Assembly: GCF_014280235.1 (NCBI RefSeq)
Contig: NZ_CP047940.1
Coordinates: 124,001-188,000 of the forward strand
Length of the DNA stretch: 64,000 nucleotides
Reading direction: 5' to 3'
Source of the DNA: Cyanobium sp. NS01
GTDB lineage: Bacteria; Cyanobacteriota; Cyanobacteriia; PCC-6307; Cyanobiaceae
Each line of letters starts with the position of its first letter. The stretch's first letter is position 1. Shown in pieces: positions 20,783-28,613 of the stretch. The translations under genes were made by a program, and so were the position numbers. The notes beneath the pieces were generated by a model, which did no database searches, was not told the DNA's origin, and was given only the letters and a program-made list of their open reading frames with translations.

Positions 20783-22234
20783 TTAGAAGGAGAACGTGGT
20801 TTTCAACATGCCACCAAAGGTGTCATCCGTGCCGGCGTTCTCGATGTAGAAAAAGGCGGGAGTCACCGCGATGTTGTCCGTGACCTGCCAGTTGTACCAG
20901 AGCTCGTAGGCCAGGTTGTCGTTCCCATCGCCCCCATCAACCCAGAGGCTGTTGCTGCAGGTTCCCACCGTGCCGCACTTGCCCCCATCCACCACTCCCA
21001 CACTGCCGAGGGCCATGCCGAGGCTGTTGCCCTTGATGAACATGTCATCCCAGGTGAGGCCCACCATCCAGCTCCAAGCCTCATCGTTGGAGCGGCGGTC
21101 GATGTCCGACCAGCCAAAACCGGCGCTGATCGAAGGTACCCAGCCAGCTTCCTTCGGCTGCCAGTAGCCGCTCACGGCCACGTTATTGCTGGCGCTGGTG
21201 GGGAAGAGCTCGAACGGATCGTAGTCAGAGTAGGTATAGGCAATGGCACCGCCCCAGTTCTCTCCGATGTAGCCCCCCTGTGCGGTCACGATAAAGTCCC
21301 GCCCGGCGCCGACGGTTGAGTCGGAGGCTGCACCGATGTCAGACACGTAGGCCATGGTAAAAGCCCATCCTTCCTTCTGCCACTGCAGGCCGGCTCCGGC
21401 ACCCTGGGTCTTGTTGTAGGTGGCCTGGGCGCCGGCGTAGTTGAAGATGTCGAGGCCCATGTCCACTGGATAGGCGGTGGGCCAGAGCACGATGTCGTCC
21501 TGGGCGACGTTGGCACCCACGGTGGCGATGAAGTTCTCACCGATGGGAAACTGATAGAAGAGGCGATCGATGAACACAGAGTCGGCGGAGTCCTCCTCAC
21601 CGAAGCTGATGCCCAGGGCGGTGTTGCCGTTGCCGAACACCGAGCTGCCGAAGTTACCTGCCCGCAGGGTGGTGCGCAGCAGGTCCTTCCCGGAGAAGCT
21701 GGTGTCGAAGCTGAGCTGAACGTCGTAGTTGGCGGTGATGTTGTCACCAAAACCGGTGTTCCCGGCGCCACCCAGCACCATGGTGGCCTGACCGCTGAGC
21801 TTGGTGGTGGTGGAGAACTGGCTGGCCTCCAGCTCACCCACCTTGGCCTCAAGGCCGTCGACGCGGCCCTTGAGGATGGCCAGCTCCTTCTCGAACTCGG
21901 CCATCAGGCGCTTGAGCTCGTCGGTCACCTCGGTGACGCGGTCAAGGCAGGCGTTCAGCAGCGCAGCGGCTTCAAAACGGGTCATGGCCCGCTGGCCGCG
22001 GTAGGTGCCGTCGGGATACCCGGCGACGCAGCCGTAGCGCTCAATCAGGTTGGAGAGAGCCTGGTAGGCCCAATCCGTGGGTTGCACGTCCGAGAACTGG
22101 GAGATGCTGGTCACCTGCTCCTGGGAGGCGTACCGGTCAACGCCGTCGAAGTTGAGCTCGGCAGCCGTGGCGGCCACAGGGGCCAGCAGTCCAAGTGCTG
22201 CGGGGGCAACCAGCAGTTGCTGGAACAGGTGCAT
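20783..22234 (-). CDS. Iron uptake porin: S-layer-homology domain plus OprB-like beta-barrel
   Basis: A 483-residue outer-membrane protein. Residues 1-25 are a signal peptide (LAPVAATAAEL). An SLH domain follows (about 45-105: FSDVQPTDWAYQALSNLIERYGCVAGYPDGTYRG in several parts), then a coiled coil (about 110-140) and a long beta-barrel with alternating strands ending in KTTFSF, with a terminal Phe as usual for outer-membrane barrels. This architecture is the cyanobacterial SLH porin, several members of which move iron. ATG 22234 is preceded by a GAGG ribosome site. A Fur-box-like element lies 33-51 bases upstream and a terminator follows the gene. Confidence 0.9.
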   Translation of the reverse strand: MHLFQQLLVAPAALGLLAPVAATAAELNFDGVDRYASQEQVTSISQFSDVQPTDWAYQALSNLIERYGCVAGYPDGTYRGQRAMTRFEAAALLNACLDRVTEVTDELKRLMAEFEKELAILKGRVDGLEAKVGELEASQFSTTTKLSGQATMVLGGAGNTGFGDNITANYDVQLSFDTSFSGKDLLRTTLRAGNFGSSVFGNGNTALGISFGEEDSADSVFIDRLFYQFPIGENFIATVGANVAQDDIVLWPTAYPVDMGLDIFNYAGAQATYNKTQGAGAGLQWQKEGWAFTMAYVSDIGAASDSTVGAGRDFIVTAQGGYIGENWGGAIAYTYSDYDPFELFPTSASNNVAVSGYWQPKEAGWVPSISAGFGWSDIDRRSNDEAWSWMVGLTWDDMFIKGNSLGMALGSVGVVDGGKCGTVGTCSNSLWVDGGDGNDNLAYELWYNWQVTDNIAVTPAFFYIENAGTDDTFGGMLKTTFSF

Positions 22235-22266
22235 GGGTTCCTCACACGAAAAGGAAAGGTAAGCGT

Positions 22267-22285
22267 AGTAACGATTCTCATTCTC
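22267..22285 (-). promoter_or_regulatory. Fur-box-like operator upstream of the porin gene
   Basis: On the minus strand the 19-base site reads GAGAATGAGAATCGTTACT. Compared by eye with the classical Fur consensus GATAATGATAATCATTATC it matches at 14 of 19 positions, with the two GA-AAT units intact. It sits 33-51 bases before the porin start and overlaps a TTGAGA that could be a -35 element. Binding of Fur with Fe2+ here would repress the porin when iron is sufficient. Confidence 0.65.
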
Positions 22286-22347
22286 AACACAGTGGTCTGT
22301 GCCGGTGGGCCTTCTGGCTGGTTGGGTCAAGCGGGCTGTCGTCAGGC

Positions 22348-23079
22348 TCAGAGTTGCGCCCATTCCCCTGGCAGTACATTGGCCACGAGAGTGAATCCGC
22401 CTCGGCCATCCGGCTTGATCACATAGGCGATGCCTTGGGGATCTGGATAGATGCCAGTTGCCGATTCAAAAATGTCGTCATGGCCAACAATCACTGTGTT
22501 GCTGCCGCGTTCTGGAAGTTCAGTCAGTAAGGGAGTGACGTTCTTGTTCATCAAAGCAACCAAGTCATCGGTGTACTCCTCGTAGGGAAGAAAATTCAGA
22601 CGTGAATCCTTCTTGTCATACCTTCCAAAGGCCAGGTTCGCCGTCTGCCAGGAGCGACAGTACTCGCTGGAGATCACTCTGCTCACGGGAATGCCCTTGG
22701 TCGTGAAGGCGGCACCAATATCTCTGGCATCCTGAATGCCCTGCTGGCTCAACTGACGCTGGGTCGAGCACTCGCCCAGGCTCATGTTGGGATCGGCTTG
22801 ATCGGCATAGTCTTTCACCGTTTGAGCGTGGCGGAAATAGATGACATAGCCTCCCTGTTTCAGGGCTGATAGCAGCGCTTTGCCACTAATTCGATCTTGA
22901 AAGTCTGCGTTGGCCTGTTCACCAGGGGACAGCGCCTGAGCCAAGCGAAGTGGGGCAATGGTCTGGCCCCCTGTGCGCGTTGAGACGCGTTCAGATTCAC
23001 TCACTGCAGTCCATGCAGGCTGATGGGCAGCCGACACTCCGATGATGCCCAAGGCAAGAGACAGGACTAGTCGGGACAT
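22348..23079 (-). CDS. Secreted histidine phosphatase superfamily protein
   Basis: A 243-residue protein with a signal peptide (about 1-25, MSRLVLSLALGIIGVSAA). The phosphoglycerate-mutase-like fold is indicated by YFRHAQT (the RHG motif, here RHA, holding the phosphorylated His), SSEYCRSWQTA, and the second catalytic His in VGHDD. Enzymes of this branch act on periplasmic phosphate esters; the substrate is unknown. ATG 23079 is chosen because it begins the signal peptide and has an AGAGG site before it; upstream codons of the open frame are not signal-like. It sits between the porin and feo genes, so an iron-linked role is possible but unproven. Confidence 0.82.
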   Translation of the reverse strand: MSRLVLSLALGIIGVSAAHQPAWTAVSESERVSTRTGGQTIAPLRLAQALSPGEQANADFQDRISGKALLSALKQGGYVIYFRHAQTVKDYADQADPNMSLGECSTQRQLSQQGIQDARDIGAAFTTKGIPVSRVISSEYCRSWQTANLAFGRYDKKDSRLNFLPYEEYTDDLVALMNKNVTPLLTELPERGSNTVIVGHDDIFESATGIYPDPQGIAYVIKPDGRGGFTLVANVLPGEWAQL

Positions 23080-23406
23080 GAAGCAAGACCTCTTTAGAAC
23101 GGAACTAGAAGCGACTTGTTCAATGGAATCATGCTTGTCAGATCTCATCACCCATCCACAGATAAATGTTAGACGTTGGAGCACAGGCCAAGGAGCGCCA
23201 ATCCGCGTCTGAACCCTATGGGATCAAGGAAGAAGCCGATGGCTTGTGCATCACTCCTGCAAGTGCTGATTGTTACAGGCTGGACACACTGAGTGCGCTC
23301 TTGATCGGTCAGGGTGACATTTCATACGTTTACGGGTGTCATGACCGATGCCATCTGCAGTCGAAATGGCTAAACAAGGTGTGTGGTTCAGGAGTAGAGG
23401 TCTGCA
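23080..23406. other. Divergent intergenic region between histidine phosphatase and feoA
   Basis: This 327-base spacer must hold the promoters of both the phosphatase gene (minus) and the feo operon (plus). It is less GC-rich than its surroundings. I see no good Fur box. A TTGATC at 23301 with TACGTT about 18 bases later is a weak promoter candidate for feoA, and an inverted repeat overlaps it. An open frame crossing the region (from about 23166) has no family resemblance and is not called. Confidence 0.5.
23304..23349. repeat. Imperfect inverted repeat upstream of feoA
   Basis: ATCGGTCA at 23304 and TGACCGAT ending at 23349 are perfect reverse complements. Just inside, TGACA and TGTCA pair again, with a 3-base bulge on the left arm and a loop of about 17 bases. 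It ends about 58 bases before the called feoA start. It could be an operator for a dimeric regulator or an mRNA hairpin in the leader. Confidence 0.5.
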
Positions 23407-24114
23407 TTGACCTGGCCAGATATCGGCAAAGGTGTGGCTGCCCTGCGGCGGTGGAGGTCCTGGCCCGGGCTCTGGCGCTCCGCCGCGGCGTACGTGAAAC
23501 CAGGCGATCCAGCCAACCCATCCAGACTCGATGCGTCGTCGTTTCTGCTTGCTGAGGCTTGCCTGGAGGAACCACTCTGGGTTGTGGAGGTGAGCGCCCA
23601 GGCAGAACTCAGGGACAGGTTGATCAGCATGGGCCTGCATCGGGGTTGCCCACTGCGGGTGGTGATGCGCGCTGCCCGCGACTCCCATCTGGTGGCGGTC
23701 GCCAATGCCCGCCTGGCCCTGGATGGGGCGATGAGCCGAGCCATCCGGGTACGCCGCTCAGCCATCCAGATCGCCCCGGACGCGCCGTCAAGCTCCATTC
23801 CATCGCTCGCTTCATCCATGGACATGTCACCCCAGGGACCCACGCAGCAGTCCGGCTCAGCGCACCCGGTGGATCAGGTGCAGCTGCAGACCCTCCCCGC
23901 AGGCAGCCGCGGCCGTGTTCAGGGGTATCGGCAGGGATCGAGAAGTTACCGCCAGAAACTTCTGGCCATGGGTCTCACTCCTGGAACCGAGTTTGAAGTC
24001 ACTCGCCATGCCCCGATGGGCGATCCGGTGGAATTGAAAGTGCGGGGATTCTCACTCATGCTGCGTAAGCATGAAGCTGACATGTTGATCGTTACGGTGT
24101 TACGCCATGCCTGA
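23407..24114 (+). CDS. feoA: Ferrous iron transport protein with two FeoA domains
   Basis: Two FeoA (SH3-like) domains are fused in one protein. The first covers about residues 62-118 (RDRLISMGLHRGCPLRVVM), the second about 155-232 (LLAMGLTPGTEFEV, then DPVELKVRGFSLMLRKHEADMLIV), separated by a Ser/Pro-rich linker. FeoA domains bind FeoB and modulate ferrous iron uptake. The second domain is canonical; the first is more divergent. The start is uncertain: TTG 23407 is the longest option, and the first 60 residues have no clear similarity, so a GTG at 23494 or another later codon may be used. The gene overlaps feoB by 8 bases. Confidence 0.82.
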   Translation: MTWPDIGKGVAALRRWRSWPGLWRSAAAYVKPGDPANPSRLDASSFLLAEACLEEPLWVVEVSAQAELRDRLISMGLHRGCPLRVVMRAARDSHLVAVANARLALDGAMSRAIRVRRSAIQIAPDAPSSSIPSLASSMDMSPQGPTQQSGSAHPVDQVQLQTLPAGSRGRVQGYRQGSRSYRQKLLAMGLTPGTEFEVTRHAPMGDPVELKVRGFSLMLRKHEADMLIVTVLRHA

Positions 24115-26488
24115 AGCCATCATCGCCCTTTGTGGCAATCCGAATTGTGGCAAGACAACCCTGTTCAACGAGCTGACTGGCACCAATCAGAGGGTTGGCA
24201 ATTGGCCCGGAGTCACGGTCGAGCGCAAGGAAGGCCTGCTCGAGGTTGGTTCCATGCCGGTGCGGCTCGTGGATCTGCCTGGTATCTACTCGCTTGACCT
24301 GGCTGATTCCCACGGAGGCCTCGATGAAAAGGTGGCCAGGGATTATCTGACCTCCGGCAAGGTGAATCTGATCATTAATATTGTTGATGCCTCGAATCTG
24401 GAGCGGAATCTCTATCTCACTGCCCAGATCATGGAGATGCGTCTCCCCATGATCGTGGCCCTCAACATGATTGATGTGGCCGAAGAGGCGGGCTTCGCCA
24501 CCGACAGCGTCGCCCTCTCCGAGCGGCTGGGATCCCCGGTCGTTCCGCTGGTGGCCGCAAAGGGCATCGGGGTGGAGAGCCTCCTGCATGGCGTGGAGCG
24601 TGAGCTGCAGAGCCCGACGCCACCCCGGCCCTATGTGGCCTACCCGCCAGTGGTGGAGGATGCCATCGCCGCCCTGATGCCCCAGCTCGGCTGCCTGAGC
24701 GCCGCTGTGGGCGCCGGCAGCCTCACGCCGGACCACCGCTGGCTGGCCCTCAAGCTTCTGGAGGGCGGTTCCCAGGGCGAGACCCTGCTGCAGGGCCGGC
24801 GCGAGCTGAGCCAGCAGGTGGCGAGCCATCGGCGCTGCATCCGCCAGGTTCTCCAGGACGACATCGATGTGGTCTTCGCTGACAGCCGCTACGGCTGGAT
24901 CCGGCAGCTGGTCTCTGGCGTGGCCAGGCAGACCCGTCTCGTCAGCCGCAGTGTGTCAGACCGGATCGATCAGGTGGTGCTGAACCGCTGGCTGGGAATC
25001 CCCATCTTCCTGCTGGTGATGTATGCACTCTTTCTGGTGACAATCAACATCGGTGGAGCATTTATTGATTTCTTTGACATTGCTGCGGGCACCATCTTCG
25101 TGGATGGATTCGGCGCCCTGCTGGCTGCGGCTCAGATGCCTGAGTGGCTGATCCTGATCCTTGCCGGAGGTGTCGGCGCCGGCATCCAGACCGTAGCCAC
25201 GTTCATTCCCATCATTGGAATCCTGTTCCTTTTTCTGGCCATCCTGGAGGATTCGGGCTACATGGCCCGGGCGGCCTTCGTGATGGATCGCTTCATGCGC
25301 GTGATCGGCCTGCCAGGCAAATCATTCGTACCCATGCTGATCGGATTTGGCTGTAATGTGCCTGCCATCATGGCCACCCGTACGCTTGAAAATAGGCGCG
25401 ATCGATTGCTCACGATCATGATGAATCCCTTCATGTCCTGTGGAGCGCGACTGCCGGTCTATGCCCTATTCGCTGCGGCCTTTTTCCCTTTATCCGGTCA
25501 GAACGTGGTGTTTGGTCTTTACCTCATCGGTATTGCCATGGCCGTGCTCACCGGCCTGATCCTGAAAACCACCATCCTGCGTGGCCAGGCATCCCATTTC
25601 GTCATGGAGTTGCCGGCCTACCACATGCCCACCATCAAGGGAGTGCTGATCCGAGCCTGGGAGCGGTTGAAAAGCTTCATCATGCGGGCCGGAAAAGTGA
25701 TTGTGATCATGGTGATGGTGCTCAGCATCCTCAGTTCAGTGGGTGTTGATGGCAGCTTTTCCAATGAGAACAGTGATCGATCTGTGCTCAGCAGCGTCAG
25801 CCGATCAATCACTCCTGTCTTCAGCCCTCTTGGCATCCGTCAGGAGAACTGGCCGGCCACGGTGGGAATCTTCACGGGTGTGTTTGCCAAGGAGGCCGTT
25901 GTGGGCACCCTTGATGCGCTCTATTCCACGCTTGGGGCCCAGGATGATGCGGCCCGAGGCCTCGCTCCCCAGGCCGACGACGACTTCCGCTTCTGGGATG
26001 GCCTGGCGGAGGCGGTGGCCACCATTCCAGCCAATCTCTCGGAGGTTCCCGCCATGCTGCTCGACCCCCTGGGCATCACTGTGGGTGATGTCAGCAACGT
26101 GGATTCAGCGGCCGAGGCGCAAGCGGTTGGGGTGGGAACGTTCGGCGCCATGGCCACCCGCTTCAACGGCAGGATCGGAGCTTTTGCCTACCTGATCTTT
26201 GTGCTGCTCTACTTCCCCTGTGTGGCCGCCATGGGGGCGGTCTACCGGGAAACCAACGGGGGCTGGACAGCCTTTGTCGGCCTCTGGACCACGGGTCTGG
26301 CCTACGCCGCATCCACCCTCTTCTATCAGGTGGGAACCTTTGCCAGCCATCCGCGCCTGTCCATGGGCTGGATTCTGGCCGTCATGGTGGCTGCTGCCCT
26401 CACCATTCTCGGCTTGAAGGCCATCGGCCCCCGGGCCGTGGACCCGGAGCGCGAGCGGCTGAATGATGCCTCTGCCCAAGCCCTGTGA
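24107..26488 (+). CDS. feoB: Ferrous iron transporter FeoB
   Basis: A 793-residue inner-membrane Fe2+ transporter. The N-terminal G domain has G1 GNPNCGKT (10-17), G2 in PGVTVERK, G3 DLPGIYSL and G4 NMID, followed by a helical GDI-like domain. The membrane core has two Gate regions (LIGFGCNVPAIMATRTLENRRDR in parts, and the later GIFTGVFAKEAVVGTLDALY in parts) with the conserved Cys of CNVPA. It is translated in overlap with the tandem FeoA gene and followed 12 bases later by a FeoC-like gene. Regulation by Fur is likely in this family, but no box was seen directly upstream of feoA. Confidence 0.96.
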   Translation: MPEAIIALCGNPNCGKTTLFNELTGTNQRVGNWPGVTVERKEGLLEVGSMPVRLVDLPGIYSLDLADSHGGLDEKVARDYLTSGKVNLIINIVDASNLERNLYLTAQIMEMRLPMIVALNMIDVAEEAGFATDSVALSERLGSPVVPLVAAKGIGVESLLHGVERELQSPTPPRPYVAYPPVVEDAIAALMPQLGCLSAAVGAGSLTPDHRWLALKLLEGGSQGETLLQGRRELSQQVASHRRCIRQVLQDDIDVVFADSRYGWIRQLVSGVARQTRLVSRSVSDRIDQVVLNRWLGIPIFLLVMYALFLVTINIGGAFIDFFDIAAGTIFVDGFGALLAAAQMPEWLILILAGGVGAGIQTVATFIPIIGILFLFLAILEDSGYMARAAFVMDRFMRVIGLPGKSFVPMLIGFGCNVPAIMATRTLENRRDRLLTIMMNPFMSCGARLPVYALFAAAFFPLSGQNVVFGLYLIGIAMAVLTGLILKTTILRGQASHFVMELPAYHMPTIKGVLIRAWERLKSFIMRAGKVIVIMVMVLSILSSVGVDGSFSNENSDRSVLSSVSRSITPVFSPLGIRQENWPATVGIFTGVFAKEAVVGTLDALYSTLGAQDDAARGLAPQADDDFRFWDGLAEAVATIPANLSEVPAMLLDPLGITVGDVSNVDSAAEAQAVGVGTFGAMATRFNGRIGAFAYLIFVLLYFPCVAAMGAVYRETNGGWTAFVGLWTTGLAYAASTLFYQVGTFASHPRLSMGWILAVMVAAALTILGLKAIGPRAVDPERERLNDASAQAL

Positions 26489-26500
26489 GATCCAGATCCT

Positions 26501-26770
26501 GTGATTCTCAGTCTTCTTCAGAATTACTTAAGAGACCATCGAGCGGCTTCGCTCACCCAGGTGGAAGCCAGCCTGGGTGTACCAGCTGACGCTCTGCGAG
26601 GCATGTTGGATCTGCTGGAGCGTAAGGGCCGGGCCCAGCGCCTGCCTCGTGCGCAGCGCTGCCATGGCTGCTCGCTTTGCGATGAGAAAGCATTGGAGTT
26701 CTACCGCTGGATGGGCGACACGGACGTACCGGTTCAATGGCCCTGTCAGCAGGAGCAGTGTCCTCAGTGA
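26501..26770 (+). CDS. FeoC-like winged-helix protein with a Cys cluster
   Basis: An 89-residue protein. Residues 1-50 look like a small winged helix (LTQVEASLGVPADALRGMLD, then LLERKGRAQRL), as in FeoC. After that comes CHGCSLC, giving a CxxCxxC motif, and a second pair in PCQQEQC. FeoC proteins bind a [4Fe-4S] cluster through such Cys residues and are thought to sense iron or oxygen, or to protect FeoB from proteolysis. The start is GTG 26501, 12 bases after feoB. Family assignment rests on position plus the motif pattern. Confidence 0.75.
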   Translation: MILSLLQNYLRDHRAASLTQVEASLGVPADALRGMLDLLERKGRAQRLPRAQRCHGCSLCDEKALEFYRWMGDTDVPVQWPCQQEQCPQ

Positions 26771-26882
26771 GTCTCGCTGGAGATCGCTTCTGCATCATCC
26801 TTGCCGCCCATCGATCAGCTTGATGTGACTCTGCCCAGCACACTGAGGACATCCGCGATGCGCAAGCGACGATGAAAAGCGC

Positions 26883-26911
26883 TTGACAAAGTGGTACGCA
26901 TGATCTAGTGT
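26883..26911 (+). promoter_or_regulatory. Predicted promoter of the glucosylglycerol operon
   Basis: A perfect -35 hexamer TTGACA at 26883-26888 is followed, 17 bases later, by TAGTGT at 26906-26911 (TAnnnT -10). It lies in the 217-base gap between the feoC-like gene and ggpS, about 150 bases before the called ggpS start. Transcription from here would leave a long leader. ggpS is salt-induced in other cyanobacteria, so this is a plausible salt-regulated promoter. Confidence 0.55.
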
Positions 26912-27062
26912 GGAACGTTAGATTCGACTCTGTAAATCATTTTCGGCGCGCAGCGCTGGCGACGCGATCAGGCCCTCGGCCTGCCTGGTGAACGCGCTGA
27001 TCCGCCATGCGGCCCACACCCTTCAGTCCAGCGATCTCCTGTTGATACCAGTGTCCCAAGCC

Positions 27063-28613
27063 ATGCGTGCCACACCCAGTCCGACCACATCCAGTCCGAC
27101 CATGCCCAGCACCCTTGAGCGCTCGGCTTCCAGCCAGGCCTTCGGCGGCAGCAGCTTTGTGCTGGTGTACCACCGCTCTCCCTACGACCTGAAAACCGCT
27201 GCTGATGGCAGCACTGAGTTTGTCGACCAGAAGAGCCCGAACGGCATCATTCCCACCCTCCGCAACCTGTTTCTGGAGGAACGCTCCGGCACCTGGATTT
27301 CCTGGCGCCAGGATGAAGACGCCGCCAATGCTGCTGATGAACGGCTCACCGTTCCATCGGCCAACCCGTTCACGCTGAGACGGTTGCCGCTCACTGAAAC
27401 GCAGATCTCAAGCTTTTATCATGTCACCTCGAAGGAATCCTTCTGGCCGATTCTTCACAGCTTTCCAGGCCTTTTCAGTGTTGATAACTCAGACTGGGAC
27501 ACCTTCGTAGGCGTCAACCAGTCGTTTGCCCGTGCGGCCTGTGAGGAGGCGGCGGAAGGGGCCACGATCTGGGTGCACGATTACAACCTCTGGCTGGCCC
27601 CAGCCCAGATCCGGGCCCTCCGGCCCGATGTGAGGATCGCCTTTTTCCATCACACACCATTCCCCTCCAACGACGTGTTCAGCATCCTGCCCTGGCGGGA
27701 TGAAATTCTCGACAGCCTGCTCTGCTGCGACCTGGTGGGCTTCCACATTCCCCGCTACGCCGACAACTTCTCCCGCACCGCCATCAATCTGCGTGGCGCC
27801 CGCTGTGGGGATCCCGTGCCTGTGGCGGTCAAGTTCCGCCACCACGGCAGTGCCCTGGCCCAGCCCACGGTGTTGCCCTGGTTGGAGCACAACGGCCGTC
27901 GGGTGCACATCCAGGCCTCACCGGTTGGCACCTCTCCGGATGTGATTCGTGAGCTGAGAGACAGCACCGAGGTGCAGACGATGGCGACCCAGATCTCCGA
28001 GCAGCATGCCGGCCGCAAGTTGATCATCTCGGCCTCCCGGGTGGATTACACCAAGGGCAACGAGGAGATGCTGCTCTCCTATGAGCGGGTGCTGGAGCAG
28101 CAGCCCCAGTGGCACGGCCGGGTGGAGCTGTTCCTCGCCTGCGTGGCCGCCGCCAGTGGCATGCGCATCTATGAAGACATCCAGCGCTCGGTGGAGGAGA
28201 TCGTGGGCCGCATCAATGGCCGCTTCGGCCGCATCGACTGGACCCCCGTGCGCCTCTCCACCCGCCGCACCCCCTACGACGAGCTGGTGGCCTGGTTCAG
28301 CCAGTCGGATGTGTGCTGGATCACGCCGCTGCGGGACGGCCTCAACCTGGTGGCGAAGGAATACGTCGCCGCCCGCCAGGGCCAGGGCGGGGTGCTCGTG
28401 CTCTCGGAATTCTCCGGAGCCTCGGTGGAACTGGAAGACGCCGTGGTCACCAACCCCTATTCCCACCGCAGCATGGACGCGGCCATCGTCGCCGCCCTGG
28501 AGATGCCCCTGGAGGAGCAGAAGCAGAGAATGGCCTCGATGTCGGAGGCGGTGGAGGAATTCACCGTGCAGCACTGGGCCGAACAGCAACTGGGCACCCT
28601 GCGCGCGATTTGA
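27063..28613 (+). CDS. ggpS: Glucosylglycerol-phosphate synthase
   Basis: A 516-residue GT20 glycosyltransferase that joins ADP-glucose to glycerol 3-phosphate, the first step of glucosylglycerol synthesis. Family segments are WVHDYNLWLAP, FFHHTPFPSNDVF (binding pocket), SRVDYTKGNEEML and TPLRDGLNLVAKEYVAA. The sequence differs from OtsA (trehalose-P synthase) in the manner of GgpS, and the surrounding osmolyte genes confirm it. The start is uncertain: ATG 27063 is chosen, ATG 27102 would give 503 residues (closer to the usual about 500), and the frame extends to GTG 26988. The first 40 residues are a low-complexity Thr/Ser/Pro tail. The end overlaps ggtB. Confidence 0.93.
   Translation: MRATPSPTTSSPTMPSTLERSASSQAFGGSSFVLVYHRSPYDLKTAADGSTEFVDQKSPNGIIPTLRNLFLEERSGTWISWRQDEDAANAADERLTVPSANPFTLRRLPLTETQISSFYHVTSKESFWPILHSFPGLFSVDNSDWDTFVGVNQSFARAACEEAAEGATIWVHDYNLWLAPAQIRALRPDVRIAFFHHTPFPSNDVFSILPWRDEILDSLLCCDLVGFHIPRYADNFSRTAINLRGARCGDPVPVAVKFRHHGSALAQPTVLPWLEHNGRRVHIQASPVGTSPDVIRELRDSTEVQTMATQISEQHAGRKLIISASRVDYTKGNEEMLLSYERVLEQQPQWHGRVELFLACVAAASGMRIYEDIQRSVEEIVGRINGRFGRIDWTPVRLSTRRTPYDELVAWFSQSDVCWITPLRDGLNLVAKEYVAARQGQGGVLVLSEFSGASVELEDAVVTNPYSHRSMDAAIVAALEMPLEEQKQRMASMSEAVEEFTVQHWAEQQLGTLRAI

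Noticed and set aside
20505..20786. 93-codon plus-strand frame between argS and the porin
   Set aside because: It begins at TTG, runs through the porin terminator into the porin gene end, and shows no recognisable family pattern.
23166..23555. 129-codon frame upstream of and overlapping feoA
   Set aside because: It overlaps the first FeoA domain region in another frame, has no ribosome site and no family resemblance.
26771..26882. Terminator sought after the feoC-like gene
   Set aside because: CATCGATCAGCTTGATG looks palindromic at first, but its arms do not pair well and no T run follows.
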